DNA of 64,000 bases from Fagopyrum homotropicum. Taxonomy: Eukaryota > Streptophyta > Magnoliopsida > Caryophyllales > Polygonaceae. Under the pieces are notes generated by a model. It was not told the DNA's origin and made no database searches. It saw only the letters and a list, made by a program, of their open reading frames with translations. Shown piece after piece: positions 1-11,063 of the stretch (position 1 is its first letter; every line of letters begins with the position of its first letter). The stretch covers positions 121,380,242 through 121,444,241 of the forward strand of contig BSWB01000006.1 of NCBI GenBank assembly GCA_033239125.1, given 5' to 3'. The position numbers and the translations under genes are program-made.

Positions 1-1654
1 CTTCTTCTTCTTCTCTCCTTCTCTATTGCCATGCTTGGAGCTTTAGAAGAAAGTTCCTCTTAATCCCTTGCATGCATGTGTTCCTAGCAAGGTTAGGTCG
101 TGGAGAGGAACTTTGATAGGTGGATGAAGTGCTGAGAAGACCCAGCTAGAGAAGGAAGCCATAGAAGCTCAAGTGCACAATTGAAGATTGAAGAATCACT
201 GTTTCTGGAGTTCTACCGCGGGGGCGGAACCAGGCGCCGCAGGGGTGGAACCTAGCCAGCTGCAGGGGCGGCGCCAGAGAACCGAAGGGACGGTGCCGGA
301 GAACCGAAGTTGCGGCGCCAGGATCCAGTAGCCGCGGGAGGGGAGGGGGGGGGGGGCGGTGAGCTTCTGCACTGTAGTCGCGCCTTCTGAGTCCGCAGCT
401 GCATTTCTACAACAGTATGCCCTCTTTCTCGTGCCATCTTCTTTCCTTCCTTCGTATGAGAGGTTGTCCATGCTAGTATCATGCCTAGGATTGAATGCAC
501 AATTTACAACTACCCTAGGTGAGGGTTTGAGGATGATTTGAATGTTCTTAGGCTTGATTTACGATGGGACATTGAGTCGGTTGTGTGAGTGTAGGGCTGT
601 CCTTGTGAGGCTTGTGACATTTGAGATTGTGAGTATATGGTTGTTGAGATTATGGGCTAGGATATGCGTATCCTAGCATAGTCATGCCACTTGATATTGT
701 CGAGGGTAGGCATGTTTATCCTAGTATGTGTTATGGATTATGATCTCGCGAAATCATCGGGTCTAGAAGTCTAAGGACTTCTAGCTTATGAGAGTGTTAT
801 TGATTTGTTCCTTGTTATGATCAGGCGATTAGTACCTTCTTACGGGAAGCGAGAGCGGTATTGGTCGGTTTAGCTTTGGGACGAGGTAAGTCTACGGACT
901 TACTTAGCTAGTATTCTTTGTATTAGCATCGAAGCGTGTTTGGTTGTGTGTGTGTATGACATATGTTATATAATAATGAAACCGGAAATAGGACCACCGA
1001 CATATATTGATATTTGGCCCAAGTGTATGATAACGGGCGATGACATCACTGCCTAGCTCTTGCGAGAGCTAGGAAATTCTCGGTGACTAGTCCGGGCAGG
1101 TAGACGGTCAAATGCATTAATACCATTCCTTGCCGGTAAGTGAGGACTGAGGCGAGATCATGATGATTCTCGTGTCACATCTTTAAGTTGAATTAGTAAC
1201 GGAATGACTTAATGAAAATATAATAAACCGGACTTGTGTGTGTTGGAGCATGATATGTGTTTATGATGACTTGTATATGTGTGTGTGCTAATACCATGAT
1301 TCTAATGCCTTGAACGTTAGCTAACGGTTTTATACCGATGTTGTGTTTGCCTTGCAGGTTAAGGAAACCGAGGTTCCGTACATTTTAGGATGGGTTTGGT
1401 TGAGAGTCGTGTATATGGTATATTGTATGTTGTTGTGTTTTTGACGTTTGGTCTTTGGATTTGTAAACTCGGCTGGAGTCTTTCGTTTGTATACTTTTGG
1501 GAATTATATCATTTGCATAAAAATGTATTTCGGTTTTTCCTTTATTTGTTTCTTGTTGTAAGATCCGGTGAAATTGTTGTCTGGCTGAGGGTCGGGACCC
1601 ATTGTTAGGTCTCCGCCCGTAGCATCCCAAGTCCCGTGGATTCGGGGTGTTACA
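1..1654 (+). repeat. Tekay-like Ty3/gypsy LTR, left end outside the window
   Basis: The stretch ends in the tail shared by the chromovirus LTRs here: a GGGTCGGGACCC block at about 1591, then GGGGTGTTACA ending at 1654. It also carries the GTAAGTC/GACTTAC hairpin (886-903), the GTTAGCTAAC palindrome (1316-1325) and a GC-rich segment with CCGCGGGGGCGG (216-227) followed by a poly-G run (about 341-357). The order of blocks matches the LTRs of the complete element at 24810-33180. No primer binding site follows 1654, so this is either a solo LTR or a 3' LTR. The short frames inside it look like chance frames. Lineage is inferred from LTR similarity only. Confidence 0.75.
886..903 (+). promoter_or_regulatory. 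Conserved LTR hairpin containing a consensus 5' splice donor
   Basis: GTAAGTC and GACTTAC face each other across a 4-nt loop. With the preceding bases the left arm reads GAG|GTAAGT, a good match to a plant 5' splice site. Equivalent hairpins occur in the other Tekay-like LTRs at 11732-11750 (minus-strand LTR), 21081-21099, 32383-32401, 40493-40511 and, with one mismatch, 50193-50211 (minus-strand LTR). Confidence 0.6.
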
Positions 1655-1683
1655 TTGTGATTAGCTAGACTTAGCCTATTACA

Positions 1684-2198
1684 TGTGTTTCTGCCGGTTT
1701 TCCTTCTTCCATGTCACCGCCACCATGGTGACAGTGGGCCGCAGTCGCGGCAGGGTAAGGCCGCCCTTGCGGATGACCCTAGATCGCGAAGGTTTGTTTT
1801 CTTCCGTTTATTCTTTTCTTTCCTTTCCTAGAAGATCCGATCTTCTATCTTTTGGGACATTTTTCCTTCTATCTTTAACCCTAGATCACGGCAGAGTCAA
1901 GCAGCCTTCCCGTTCGAACTCCTACAAAATCTTGTAAGTTTTTGCTCCCTTTTGGTTCTCCTTATGTCCCTAAATCCCTTCCTGCATGCTTTCTATTCTT
2001 CTCCTTCTTCTTTTCTCTTTTCTTCTCTTAACATCAATCAAGATCGAGTCTTGATTCTTGTTTGGCCTTTGTTGGCTGTTGTGCATGTGTTACAGGCTCT
2101 TTTGGTTGAGTATTATCGTGTGGGATTGAAGATTGAAGCTTTGGCCTCCTTGATGTGTTGTTGTTGTTAAAGAAAAGTCCCGACGCCGCTTCTGTAAG
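1684..2198 (+). repeat. Tekay-like LTR, 5' part, interrupted
   Basis: The segment starts TGTGTTTCTG and follows the first 700 bp of the LTR at 24810 block by block: GC-rich words CCGCAGTCGCGG (1739-1750) and CCGCCCTTGCGG (1761-1772), a doublet around AGAAGATCCGATCTTC, and the 'CTTTGGCCT' region near 2138. Similarity stops near 2198, after CGCTTCTGTAAG. The continuation expected from the other LTRs (AGATCT then GC-rich words) is found at 20751, at the other end of the nested block. The two parts are therefore read as one LTR split by an insertion of about 18.5 kb. Confidence 0.65.
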
Positions 2199-3404
2199 TT
2201 GACGGTGTCGTCAAACCAAGGCTCTCTACCTCTAGACACATGAAATAGACACTCCTCCATTACATGCAATTGTTCATCCCGGAATGAAACGTCAATCGGG
2301 ATCTCGTCTCTCTCAATCTCCAATGGAGGAAGCCTACTAAGGTGGTCCGCTACACAATTTTCGGGCCCCTTCTTGTCACGAATCTCCAAGTCAAATTCTT
2401 GGAGGAGAAGAATCCGCCGAATTCGACGAGACTTGGCATCCTTCTTTGTAAGGAGATATCGGATCGCAGCATGATCCGTATGCACAATCACCTTTTCTCC
2501 CACTAAATATGAGCAGAACTTCTCAAAGGCATATACCACCACTAGCAACTCCTTCTCGGTGGTGGCGTAGTTGAGTTGGGCCTCGTCTAGCGGCTTGCTA
2601 CCGTAATAGATGGCATGTGTAAGCACATCTTTCCTTTGGCCAAGCACAACCCCAACAACCACGTCGCTCGCATCACACATCACTTCAAACGGTAAGCTCT
2701 AATCTGTAGGTTGCATAATCGGGGCGGAGATCAAAGCATTCTTCAACCTACAAAAAGCTTCATGACAATCCTTTTGAGAAAACAAACTCAACATCTTTCA
2801 TCAATATGTTAGTGAGAGGCTTAGACGCTTTAGATAAATCTTTAATAAACCTCCGCTAAAAACCGGCATGCCCTAAGAGACTCCTTACCCCTTTTACCGA
2901 GATAGGTGGTGACGACTTCTTTATCGTCTCGATTGTAGCTCTATCAACCTCAATGCCTCGGTGGGAAACCAAATGTCCCAACATTATACCTTCACTAACC
3001 ATGAAATGACATTTCTCCCAATTCACACAAGGTTAGTTTCCTCACACCTCTTCAACACCAAGGACAAGTTTGCCAAACAATTGTCAAATGAAGAGCCGTA
3101 AACTGATAAATCATCCATAAATACTTCCATTACATTCTAAATATATTCAGAAAAAAATCCATCCTACACCTTTGAAAGGTGGCGGGTGCATTACACAACC
3201 CAAATGGCATCCTCCTATATGCAAATGTTCCCCATGGGCAAGTCAATGTAGTTTTTTCTCGTTCATCTTGGTGGATGGGAATTTGGAAAAACCTGCTATA
3301 ACCATCAAGATAACAAAAGTGAGAATGTTGAGCTAACCTTTCTAGCATTTGGCCAATAAAGGGGAGGGGGAAATGATCTTTCTTAGAGGCCACATTAAGC
3401 TTCC
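2199..3404 (-). pseudogene. Athila pol remnant: RT C-terminal half and RNase H
   Basis: Read on the minus strand, this continues the reverse transcriptase begun at 5083-5740. KLNVASKKDHFPLPF, the CYLDGYSRFFQIP palm segment and the MPFGLCNAPATFQR motif lie at 3180-3404. The catalytic FMDD motif survives near 3110-3123 but in a different frame from the preceding block, so there is at least one frameshift. RNase H follows at 2220-2683 (MMCDASDVVVG, EKELLVVVYAFEKF, TDHAAIRYLL, VADHLSRLPP). The gene breaks off just where integrase should begin, at the edge of the Tekay-like LTR. It is closely related to the RT-RNase H frame at 57077-58489. Retrotransposon origin is certain; the copy is dead. Confidence 0.88.
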
Positions 3405-5082
3405 TGTTGGCCACTTAGCATGCGTGAAAATAAGTCTTAAATTTATAAAACTAGAATCAAGCAAGCGAACCCGCAGTGTACGGATCGACGTAGTTAAGCA
3501 AGAATTCCAGAGTATCGAACACAGGGAATTGGGGGGGGGAACAATTTCAGTTTGTAAATTGTCAAGCAAGTAAATGTATGAGCTTTGCAAATATTGGGAA
3601 AACAGCAACCCTAAAGATCCAGGTATCAAATTGTGGCAATCGATTCAAGATATACTAAAGAACTAAGGGCAGAGTTAAGAGTTGCAAGGAATGCTAAGGT
3701 AAAGCAATGTACGGTGAAGTTCCAAGGCTTTATATGACTTATCTAAAGGCACTCTCTATAAAGGTTGTTGAGGATTCAGTATAGAAAGGATCTAAAGACA
3801 AGAATTAATATCGAATACTCAAACTTGTAACCCAAGGATCAAGACTAACTAAACCAATTAAGGTTGTGACACTCGAAATCGAAGTAGAGGTTGTTGAGGC
3901 TTCACTACTACCTAGAAAAGGGCAAAACTAGACTAGATTAAAGATAATCTTTAACCTTGGATCAAAGTAAAAGCAAAGTTCGTAAACTAGGGTAAATCAC
4001 GGGTAGTTCTTGAGTTCCACGGCCGTGGAACCTCAAGAACAGACCGTGATTTTGGTTCGTCGGCGAATCTCTCTAACTCTCAGGGTCCAATCTGTTTACG
4101 ATCAATCTATCATCATCTAAGCCAAAACTATCAACCCTTCACCTTAGAATTGCTAAAGAGTTTTAGCCAATAACTGTCATTATAATATCAAATTCAAGAT
4201 TAAGAAGAATGAAAGATGAAAACCTTCGAAAACCTTCAATAAAACTTGAATCAATCTCAAATCCACACACAAGAGGAATAATGTATATCAGATTTGGAAT
4301 AAACACAAACCAATAACAATCCTCGATAAGAACGAAGAACGGGATGTCAATCCGTCTTCTAATCAAACCTAACGACAAAAAGCACAAATTCTGCCATAAC
4401 CAACTTCCAAATCTTCAACCTTTGTGAATCTGCGTTGCAAAATGCAAAACCTCCGGACGTCCAATGCAGCCCTAAGCACGTGTAAGCCGAAGTGCCGAAA
4501 TCTCTCTCCTCCATCCCTTTTATAAGGAAGGGTAAAATAACCGTCCGTCCCATATGCGTAAGTAATATGTCAATATTTTATTTGTCAAAAGATCGCCTAA
4601 ATCACGGTCTCCTGGAGTTCCACGCCCGTGGTTTAGAGCGTGGAAGTGGATTACGGTTCTTCATGATTTCCACGACCGTACTTTATACCGTGTAACTCTC
4701 TGGAATACTCCACGTTCATGTTGGCAAGATCCACGGCCGTGGTTTTGAGCGTGGACTTCTCTACGACCGTATTTTAGAGAGTGGAAGTGTAAATTGCTTG
4801 TGGTTTCCTTTGTGTCGTGCCATTCCTCATCCTAGCATCTCCCTTGGCTTCTTCGATGTGTCCTTAATCCTTGGATGTGCTCAAATCTTCTCCTTTCTCT
4901 CTCAATTGGTTCGTTTTTAGCTCTTATTCACCTATAATCAACACAAAGCTTATGTAGACCTCTATATCGACAATATAGACAAACTAGCTAATAATTGCTT
5001 CAATGTCTTATCAATGAACACTATAATGGATGAAAAACAACTAGAAAAAGTGCCTAGAATATCGCAATATTTCATGCTAACA
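3405..5082 (-). mobile_element. Athila-type solo LTR (family D), minus strand, inside RT
   Basis: Exactly 5 bp, CTTCC, flank it on both sides (3400-3404 and 5083-5087). The ends are TG...CA on the plus strand, and the interrupted RT frame rejoins across it: DYRK on the right side, KLNV on the left. It is 1678 bp long and matches the plus-strand solo LTR at 59924-61592 over its whole length. It holds CCACGGCCGTGG at 4017-4028 and 4731-4742 and CCACGCCCGTGG at 4620-4631. The conserved Athila LTR box containing CCGTACACTGCGGGTTCGC is at about 3466-3486 (reversed). A solo LTR arises by recombination between the two LTRs of a full element. Confidence 0.93.
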
Positions 5083-5740
5083 CTTCCTATAATCAGTACA
5101 CATCCACCAACCCGTTACCGTCCTAGTCGGGATAAGTTCATTATTCTCATTAGTTACTACGGTCATACCACCCTTCTTAGGCACTGCATGTACGAGACTA
5201 ACCCATTTACTATCCAAAATTGGGAAAATGACTCTCGCATCTAGAAATTTTATGATCTCTTTCTCTACTGCCTCTTTTATTATTGGGTTCAATCTCCTTT
5301 GAGGTTCAATAGATGGTTTATGATCATCTTCCATTAATATCTTATGCATGCACAAAGATGTTTTAATGCCAAAAAGGTCATCAATGGTGTAGCCTATAAC
5401 TAGTCTATGCAATTTAAATTAAGTTAATAGCTTATCAAGTTCATCATCATTCAAATATGCATTCACAATCACACGATATGTAGAATTTGAACCAAGAAAA
5501 GCATACTTCAAATGAGAAGGGAGAGGTTTCAAGTCAAGTATAGGAGGACCTTTTTGGTTGGATGTGATCCATATAACTCAACCATAGATGATTCCAAAGC
5601 CATGGAAGACTCATCAAGGCACCTTGAAGCTTCATCAACAACAATTGGACCTTCTTCTTGAAGTTCAGGGAAAAATGGTGTCTTCACCCTCTTTGGAATC
5701 ATCTTCAATCATCATGAGATGTCTAGTTTTGCATATAACT
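5083..5740 (-). pseudogene. Athila pol remnant: RT N-terminal half
   Basis: The minus strand encodes the segment leading into RT: PSHLKYAFLGSNSTYRVIV (about 5450-5520), then after an in-frame stop YTIDDLFGIKTSLCMHKILM and PSIEPQRRLNPIIKEAVEKE, and then SKWVSLVHAVPKKGGMTVV ending in GWWMCTDYRK at 5083. This is the standard pre-RT and fingers region of Athila pol. It joins the block at 2199-3404 once the solo LTR is removed. The upstream edge near 5740 is approximate; beyond it I lose similarity to the Athila at 56226-57068. Several stops and frameshifts make it non-functional. Confidence 0.85.
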
Positions 5741-5821
5741 ACTTCTACACTTAGCACAACAATATCACAGGGAAGCTCAAGCAACCATACCCAAACTTTA
5801 CAAGCACATAAAGAACTTTAA

Positions 5822-6050
5822 AAACTGAAGATAATCAGATCATACCTCAAGAGAATCAACAAGCCCTTAGTCAAGACCATTCAGGCAAGCCCTTAACCAT
5901 TTTTATTTCTAACTTAGGGTGATCTTACGTTGATAAAAAAAAACTTTGGTGATCTTCTGTTGATATCAATATGTTTCTTTGCAGAGTTCCGAAGGGGATG
6001 TGATAGACTGTGTTCCTCGTCATCTTCAACATACTTTGGTGAACTTTTAG
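5822..6050 (+). pseudogene. Two-exon neprosin-like (DUF239) propeptide fragment
   Basis: An open stretch ending at 5884 encodes YLKRINKPLVKTIQ, and a second at 5985-6050 encodes SSEGDVIDCVPRHLQHTLVNF and then stops. They join in phase 0 across a 100-bp gap that ends in a good acceptor (TTTCTTTGCAG) and starts with GCAAGC instead of GTAAGC. The combined peptide resembles the activation-peptide region of plant neprosin/DUF239 proteins, whose pattern I recall as LKxINKPPxKSIxxxxGDIVDC. The canonical continuation (QPAFDHP) is missing and a stop lies just upstream at 5819, so this is a fragment. Similarity was judged from memory of the family, without alignment. Confidence 0.5.
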
Positions 6051-7099
6051 TTATGTATCATACTTGCACATTTTGACTTTAATTAGATTTTCGTTAACCA
6101 AAAGATTTGTAGCTATAATTGTTTGGAAAAATGAAGAAACTACAAGATTTAAATGATGCAAAATAAAACTACTTTCAAATTCTCTTCAAACTGCGTGAAA
6201 TGGCATGCTATAGACTTAACAAATAGCTTAATTTAACTTGAACTGATTATTTAACATATACCACTAACTCACTAATAGCTTAATGGCTTCAAGTATTTGA
6301 GAAATTGCCCTAGCTAGTACTGCTAGCTACAAATAATAGACTTACTTGCCCCCTAATAATATTTAAGGCCTATAGCTAGATATCCCTTTTGTAAATAACA
6401 AAATCAAGACATTTTATCAGTCAATTCACTTAAAATATGAAATTGTTGGTGATGGGGACATTTATTAGATTGAAGTGGTGGTTGTATCTAGACTGGTGAC
6501 GACTTTGAGGTATTGCTGGTGGTGCTGACATTTATTAGATTACAAACCATTTCTAGGATTAAACTGCAAGTTATGAATTAAAATGAAATAGAATCTAAAA
6601 TCGTATTGATAAGAATGTAGAATTGATTGAGTTTTTTGGCTTTGATTAGTTGTTCATTTGAATCTAATTTTTTAATCTTTTATTTTTCCTCTTCCCGACA
6701 TCTATAAATTGAATGAGATCTTTTCCATGGGTGTTGTTCTTGGCGGATACCAGGCAATGATGGTAGTCGTGTTCTTTTCGGCCATGGTAAGCACCGATTT
6801 TTTCTTGGTAACTAACCATTTGTCCTTGATTTTGATCTATTAGCACACCTTGAAGACAATTTATTGAAATGTTGATGTTTTATAGAGGCATTTTTATGTA
6901 AAATCATTGAGTGAGCACACATACCAAATGAGATCTCCAGAGGCCAACTAATCAAACAAGAAGATCTCCAACGGCAAAGGAGATCTTAGTTTAAGTGAAT
7001 ATAAGAAGATTTCTAACAACCATCTAAAGTGAGAAGATCTCGGCTGGATTGAAGATTCAACGGCCTTTCATGATGAGAAGATCTCGACTAGATTGAACA
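6051..7099. other. AT-rich spacer with no recognised gene
   Basis: I see no long frame and no domain I recognise. The sequence is AT-rich and holds scattered short words (TTTATTAGATT twice, near 6463 and 6530). From about 6930 it becomes rich in AAGATCT-type words that lead into the inverted-repeat arm. It may be degraded intergenic or element sequence. Confidence 0.5.
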
Positions 7100-7976
7100 T
7101 TCTCAACAATTTGAAAAGAAGATAAGAGAGGATATTCAAAAGAGTTAACAAGAAGATACGATGAAGATATTCAACGAATATCAAGAGAAGATCTAGGGCT
7201 TGAGTTTGAAGATGAATATCTTGCAACGGCTACTACACAACAAAGATCTCGTTAAACAAACTAGCATATTCTATGGAGAAATAGAAACGTTACAATGGCT
7301 AAAGAAGGTCTCAATAAAAGACTATAAATGAAGATGGTGATTGAAGAAGAAAGACAAGAGCTTACACGGATAAGAAACCAAGTCTTCAAGCGATTTTACG
7401 AGAATATCTTTATCGATCCAAAAGTTTATCTTCCTCCTAAGCTTACATTAGTTTATCTCCTTAGAGTGAGATAAACACAAGAGCTCCATTGGCATATCTA
7501 GAGAATGTTATACTCGAGTGTGTTACTCTGCGAAGTAAATAGGTTATTACTGCTAGAATAGTGTTGCCTAGATCGTAGCATTGAGGCTACATTTAGAGAA
7601 GAAGGGAAGTTCTTCTAGGCTGTATCTATGACTCACAAAAAGCAGATAATAGATAGTTAGAATCCTAGGGTCGGAAACCCTAGGCGGCGAGTAGATTGTA
7701 AGGGCCGAACTTCGTAAACATATTGTCACGTCGATCTTTTATATTCCGCAATTCTATCGCTTATATTGTGACTAACAATCTTTTGCAAGTTTCGAAGTCA
7801 AGGCCTTGAAATCCACTTCAAAGCCTTGAGAAACTGTTTTGGCAGTAAGCGCACAGATCGACTTCAAGGCCTTGAGATTAGTTTCAAAGCCTTAATATAC
7901 GATATTGTGAAACGTTCTCATACTTTATTCAACCCCCTTTTAGAGTATTTATATCCTTATTTCGGTTCTTCATCAA
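7100..7976 (+). repeat. Left arm of a large inverted repeat, possibly a copia-type LTR
   Basis: This arm is matched in reverse complement by about 9378-10350. The best-preserved core is 7540-7800 against 9590-9860; both hold a CCTAGGGTCGGAAACCC-type block and an ACTTCGCAGAGTAAC-type block. Its inner end carries four copies of a CAAGGCCTTG-type word (7798, 7818, 7863, 7882), followed by TTCAACCCCC (about 7929). A pyrimidine-rich TTCAACCCCC just after the LTR is common in Ty1/copia elements, so the arms may be copia LTRs in opposite orientation. That assignment is inference; no copia gag or pol is visible. Confidence 0.6.
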
Positions 7977-8102
7977 TGTCTACAGATTATAGCTTTGATA
8001 ATCTTCTGAGTTTGAGACAACTGAATGATGGATCTAACAGTGTCAATGACTATAATTTGATGCCTAGTTGTGTTTCCGGTGAGTTATTCACAACCTTTTG
8101 TT

Positions 8103-8122
8103 TATATATATATATATATATA
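8103..8122. repeat. (TA)n microsatellite, left flank of a TIR element
   Basis: A run of alternating T and A abuts the left terminal inverted repeat of the element at 8121-9337. A longer (TA)n tract sits at its right end. Confidence 0.9.
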
Positions 8123-9330
8123 GATTTTAGTTCAAGTGAGGAGAGAGCTTGTAGATAGGAATTAGGAGAGGTGTAAGCCATTGGATGAATTTAAATAAAG
8201 GGCTCTCACACGCTCATCATTAATGGCATTTTTGTAAATTAACTTAAAATCTGGAAAAATACCTTTACGTTCAAAATAGTCATCGGTGTTCACACTTTTA
8301 TATGTCATTGTTCATGTTTTTATACATTGATGTTCATAGTATTTTTATTCATCAAAGTGTAATGTCCATTTATTCTTTTGTGTTCATTTTATAATGTATA
8401 GATGTTCATTTACAGTATATAACCACAAAAAATAAAAAAAAAACTCATCACAAAATTTTAAAAGATGATCATAATATGTTATATATTTGTCAAAGTTATA
8501 GATAAGTCTTCAGTGTTCATACTTTTATACGTCATTGTTCATGTTTTTACTCGTCAGTGTTCATACTTTTTATGTCATTGTTCTTGTAAATATTATAAAC
8601 TATTTTTCTATAAGGCATTTTGCCGAACAGTTTGCGTGCACACTAAAAGGAGCATATAAATTATTCAGTTGGAGCTATTAGACCAACTCAACATATGTAT
8701 ATACATGTATTTTCTCATTCAAACTCATCAAACACAAAATGATTCAAACAAATTTGATTTCGAACACAAACATCAATCATAATGAAATATAAACCTTAAG
8801 AATAGAAATCTAAACAGCGAGTGTAGAAATTCGAAGAAACATAACCTGAATCGTCTTGTATTCTCTTTGATTTCACAATTTTTTATGTAATCGATATCTG
8901 AATATTATAAACACAATTTTAAAGAAAAGTATAATTTTCAAAAAAATGAATAGCATATTATAAACACCAAAACTGTAAAAAAAAAAAAAGAATACATACT
9001 TGTAAAACAAATTAACATCATATTTTATTAACATGATTTGAAAGAATAGCATAATTTTAAAAAAAAGTCCGAAAAAATGTTTTAAAAAAATACAAAAATG
9101 AACAATTAATGTTAATAAATGAACAATTAGTGTTGGAAAAAAATGAACATTTATTGATAAAATATGAACAATGACTCTTATAAAAATGAACACATACTTA
9201 TAAAATATGAACACCAATTTTTATTTACAAAAAGAAAATCTGGAAAAAAAAATGGTGATGTGGCATGCCACATGTCACCACCCCAGCTCTCCTTATTCCT
9301 ATCTGCAAGGGTCCTCCTCACCGGAACCAG

Positions 9331-9337
<7 letters not shown>
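8121..9337. mobile_element. Non-coding TIR transposon inserted in a (TA)n tract
   Basis: The first about 50 bp (TAGATTTTAGTTCAAGTGAG then GAGAGAGCTTGTAGATAGGA) match the reverse complement of the last about 50 bp (reads TAGGGTCTGGTTCCGGTGAG then GAGGACCCTTGCAGATAGGA), with mismatches. Both ends lie directly in (TA)n. Similarity of the two halves continues inward through repeated TGTTCAT/ATGAACA words (8285-8600 against 9090-9230), giving a long imperfect foldback. No transposase frame is visible. It has the architecture of non-autonomous (TA)n-targeting elements such as rice Micron, or of a Mutator-like MITE; I cannot assign a superfamily. Confidence 0.68.

Positions 9338-9376
<39 letters not shown>
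9335..9376. repeat. (TA)n microsatellite, right flank of the TIR element
   Basis: About 20 TA units separate the right TIR from the right arm of the large inverted repeat. Confidence 0.95.
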
Positions 9377-9377
<1 letters not shown>

Positions 9378-9379
<2 letters not shown>

Positions 9380-10350
9380 ATGGTTGAAGAACCAAGTAAG
9401 GGATAAAATAAGAATAAATATACTCTAGAAAGGTTGTTCAATAGAATATGAGAACTTTTCGCAATATTAGATATCAAGGCTTTGAAATGAATCTCAAGGC
9501 TTTGAAGTCGATCTTTGTAATTTGTGAAAAAAACTGTTTCTTAAGGCCTTGAAGTGAATCTCAAGGTCTTGACTTAGAAACCTGCATAAAGTTGTTAGCC
9601 ACAATATAAACAATATAAATTGTGGAAATGAAAAGATCGACACACGATATGTTTACAAAGTTCAGCTTTAACAACCTACATCTCTGCCTAGGGCTTCCGA
9701 CCCTAGGATTTAACTATCTATTATCTACTTCGTTTGAGTCCTAGATACAACCTAGAAGAACTTCTCTTCTTCTCTCAATGTAGCCTCACCGCTACGATCT
9801 AGTCAACTCGGATCTCGCAATAATAACCTAGTTACTTCGTAGAGTAACACTTAGTATGAAACTAAAAATGATATGCAAATGTAGTTCTAGCTAGGTGTTT
9901 ATCACACTCTCTAAACTAAAACTAAGAATGCTCTTGAGAATGATAAATTTTGATCAATGAAGAAGACTTGGAATGTTCACTTGTAAGCTCGTGTTCTCTT
10001 CATTCATCGATGGATTCTCGTATAGTCTTTTGTGGAGGTAGCATCTTCTAGCCATTGTAACGTCTTCACAAGATCCATAGAATTTTTGTTGTTGGACGTA
10101 CTTTAGCAAAATTTTCGGTTGTAGCCGTTTAAAAACCTTTGAAGTCTTCGACAGCTTCTTGAGATAAGATTTTCTTGTTAAGTTGTTTGTAGCCGTTCGA
10201 GTAAGAACTTCAACAACTTCTTCATACGATATCTTCTTGTTGTAGCCGATCTTCAACAACTTCTTTATACGATACCTTCTTGTTGTAGCCATTAGAATAC
10301 CTTCAAGTAAGATCTTCTCTAGATCTTCTCTTCAACAACTTCTTTGCTCG
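9378..10350 (-). repeat. Right arm of the large inverted repeat
   Basis: This is the reverse-complement partner of about 7100-7976. Four CAAGGC(C/T)TTG-type words recur at 9474, 9494, 9541 and 9560, with almost the same spacing as in the left arm (about 20, 47 and 20 bp, against 20, 45 and 19). The outer part (10130-10350) is rich in AACTTCTT/GATCTTCT words, as the left arm is rich in AAGATCT words. The arms are clearly related but diverged, so the inversion or double insertion is not recent. Confidence 0.62.
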
Positions 10351-11063
10351 ATCTTCTCCATATCGTATCCGTTGAGAATCCTCCCATCTCTCTTAGATCC
10401 GACTCTAGTTATGATCACCTATATAAATTGTATAACAATTCAAGACAAGATATCTAGAGAATATAATCAATATTTGTTAGTTTATATAACCACATTTATG
10501 TTAAGTCTTCCATCATCCCTAAATAAAAAATATATAAATCAAGGTGGAGTTACTAATGGTATGTGTGATTTAGTCAAATTTCATCTTCTAAGAATATTCA
10601 TGATGAGTTTGATTGTGATCAAAACAGGTTGACCCTTAAAGGATGCCTCGGATGGCATGTATGATAAAATTGAAAAACCATAGATCGTTGTACAAACATG
10701 AATCATTCTTCTTTTGATGAGTTATGAGAAGGTAGAGAATAAAATGATGAAATAAGAGGTGATGTGCTCTCGGTCTGTTTGATTTGGCTAGTAGAAACAC
10801 ATTTGGTTCTGAAGAACATGATGTTCCACCTCATGGTGTTGCTTGTGGTAATGATGGTACTTCAAGAGAGGGATTGCATGAGATTAAATATCAGATTGAC
10901 CATTGTGAATCACCGTACCAATGACAGTGATCTTGAAAACTCTAACTTGTGAGAAGAATTTGCAAACCATTTGTCTAGTTTAATAATGCTCGAGTATGAT
11001 TTGGAAGTAGACCAACTTCGTCGCCTTGTTGGCAAGAGTATACATATCACTAACCAATGTTGG
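10351..11063. other. Unassigned stretch with a possible decayed coding fragment
   Basis: I find no domain I can name. Around 10755-10900 the plus strand gives a protein-like composition when frames are switched (SRNTFGSEEHDVPPHGVACG in one frame), and 10980-11030 gives LEYDLEVDQLRRLVGKS. This may be a fragment of an unidentified transposon protein. The right end meets a minus-strand LTR at 11064. Confidence 0.35.

Noticed and set aside
8873..9217. 114-codon minus-strand hydrophobic frame as a membrane protein gene
   Set aside because: It is Phe/Ile-rich because of poly-A/T sequence inside a non-coding TIR element, with no start context or conservation.
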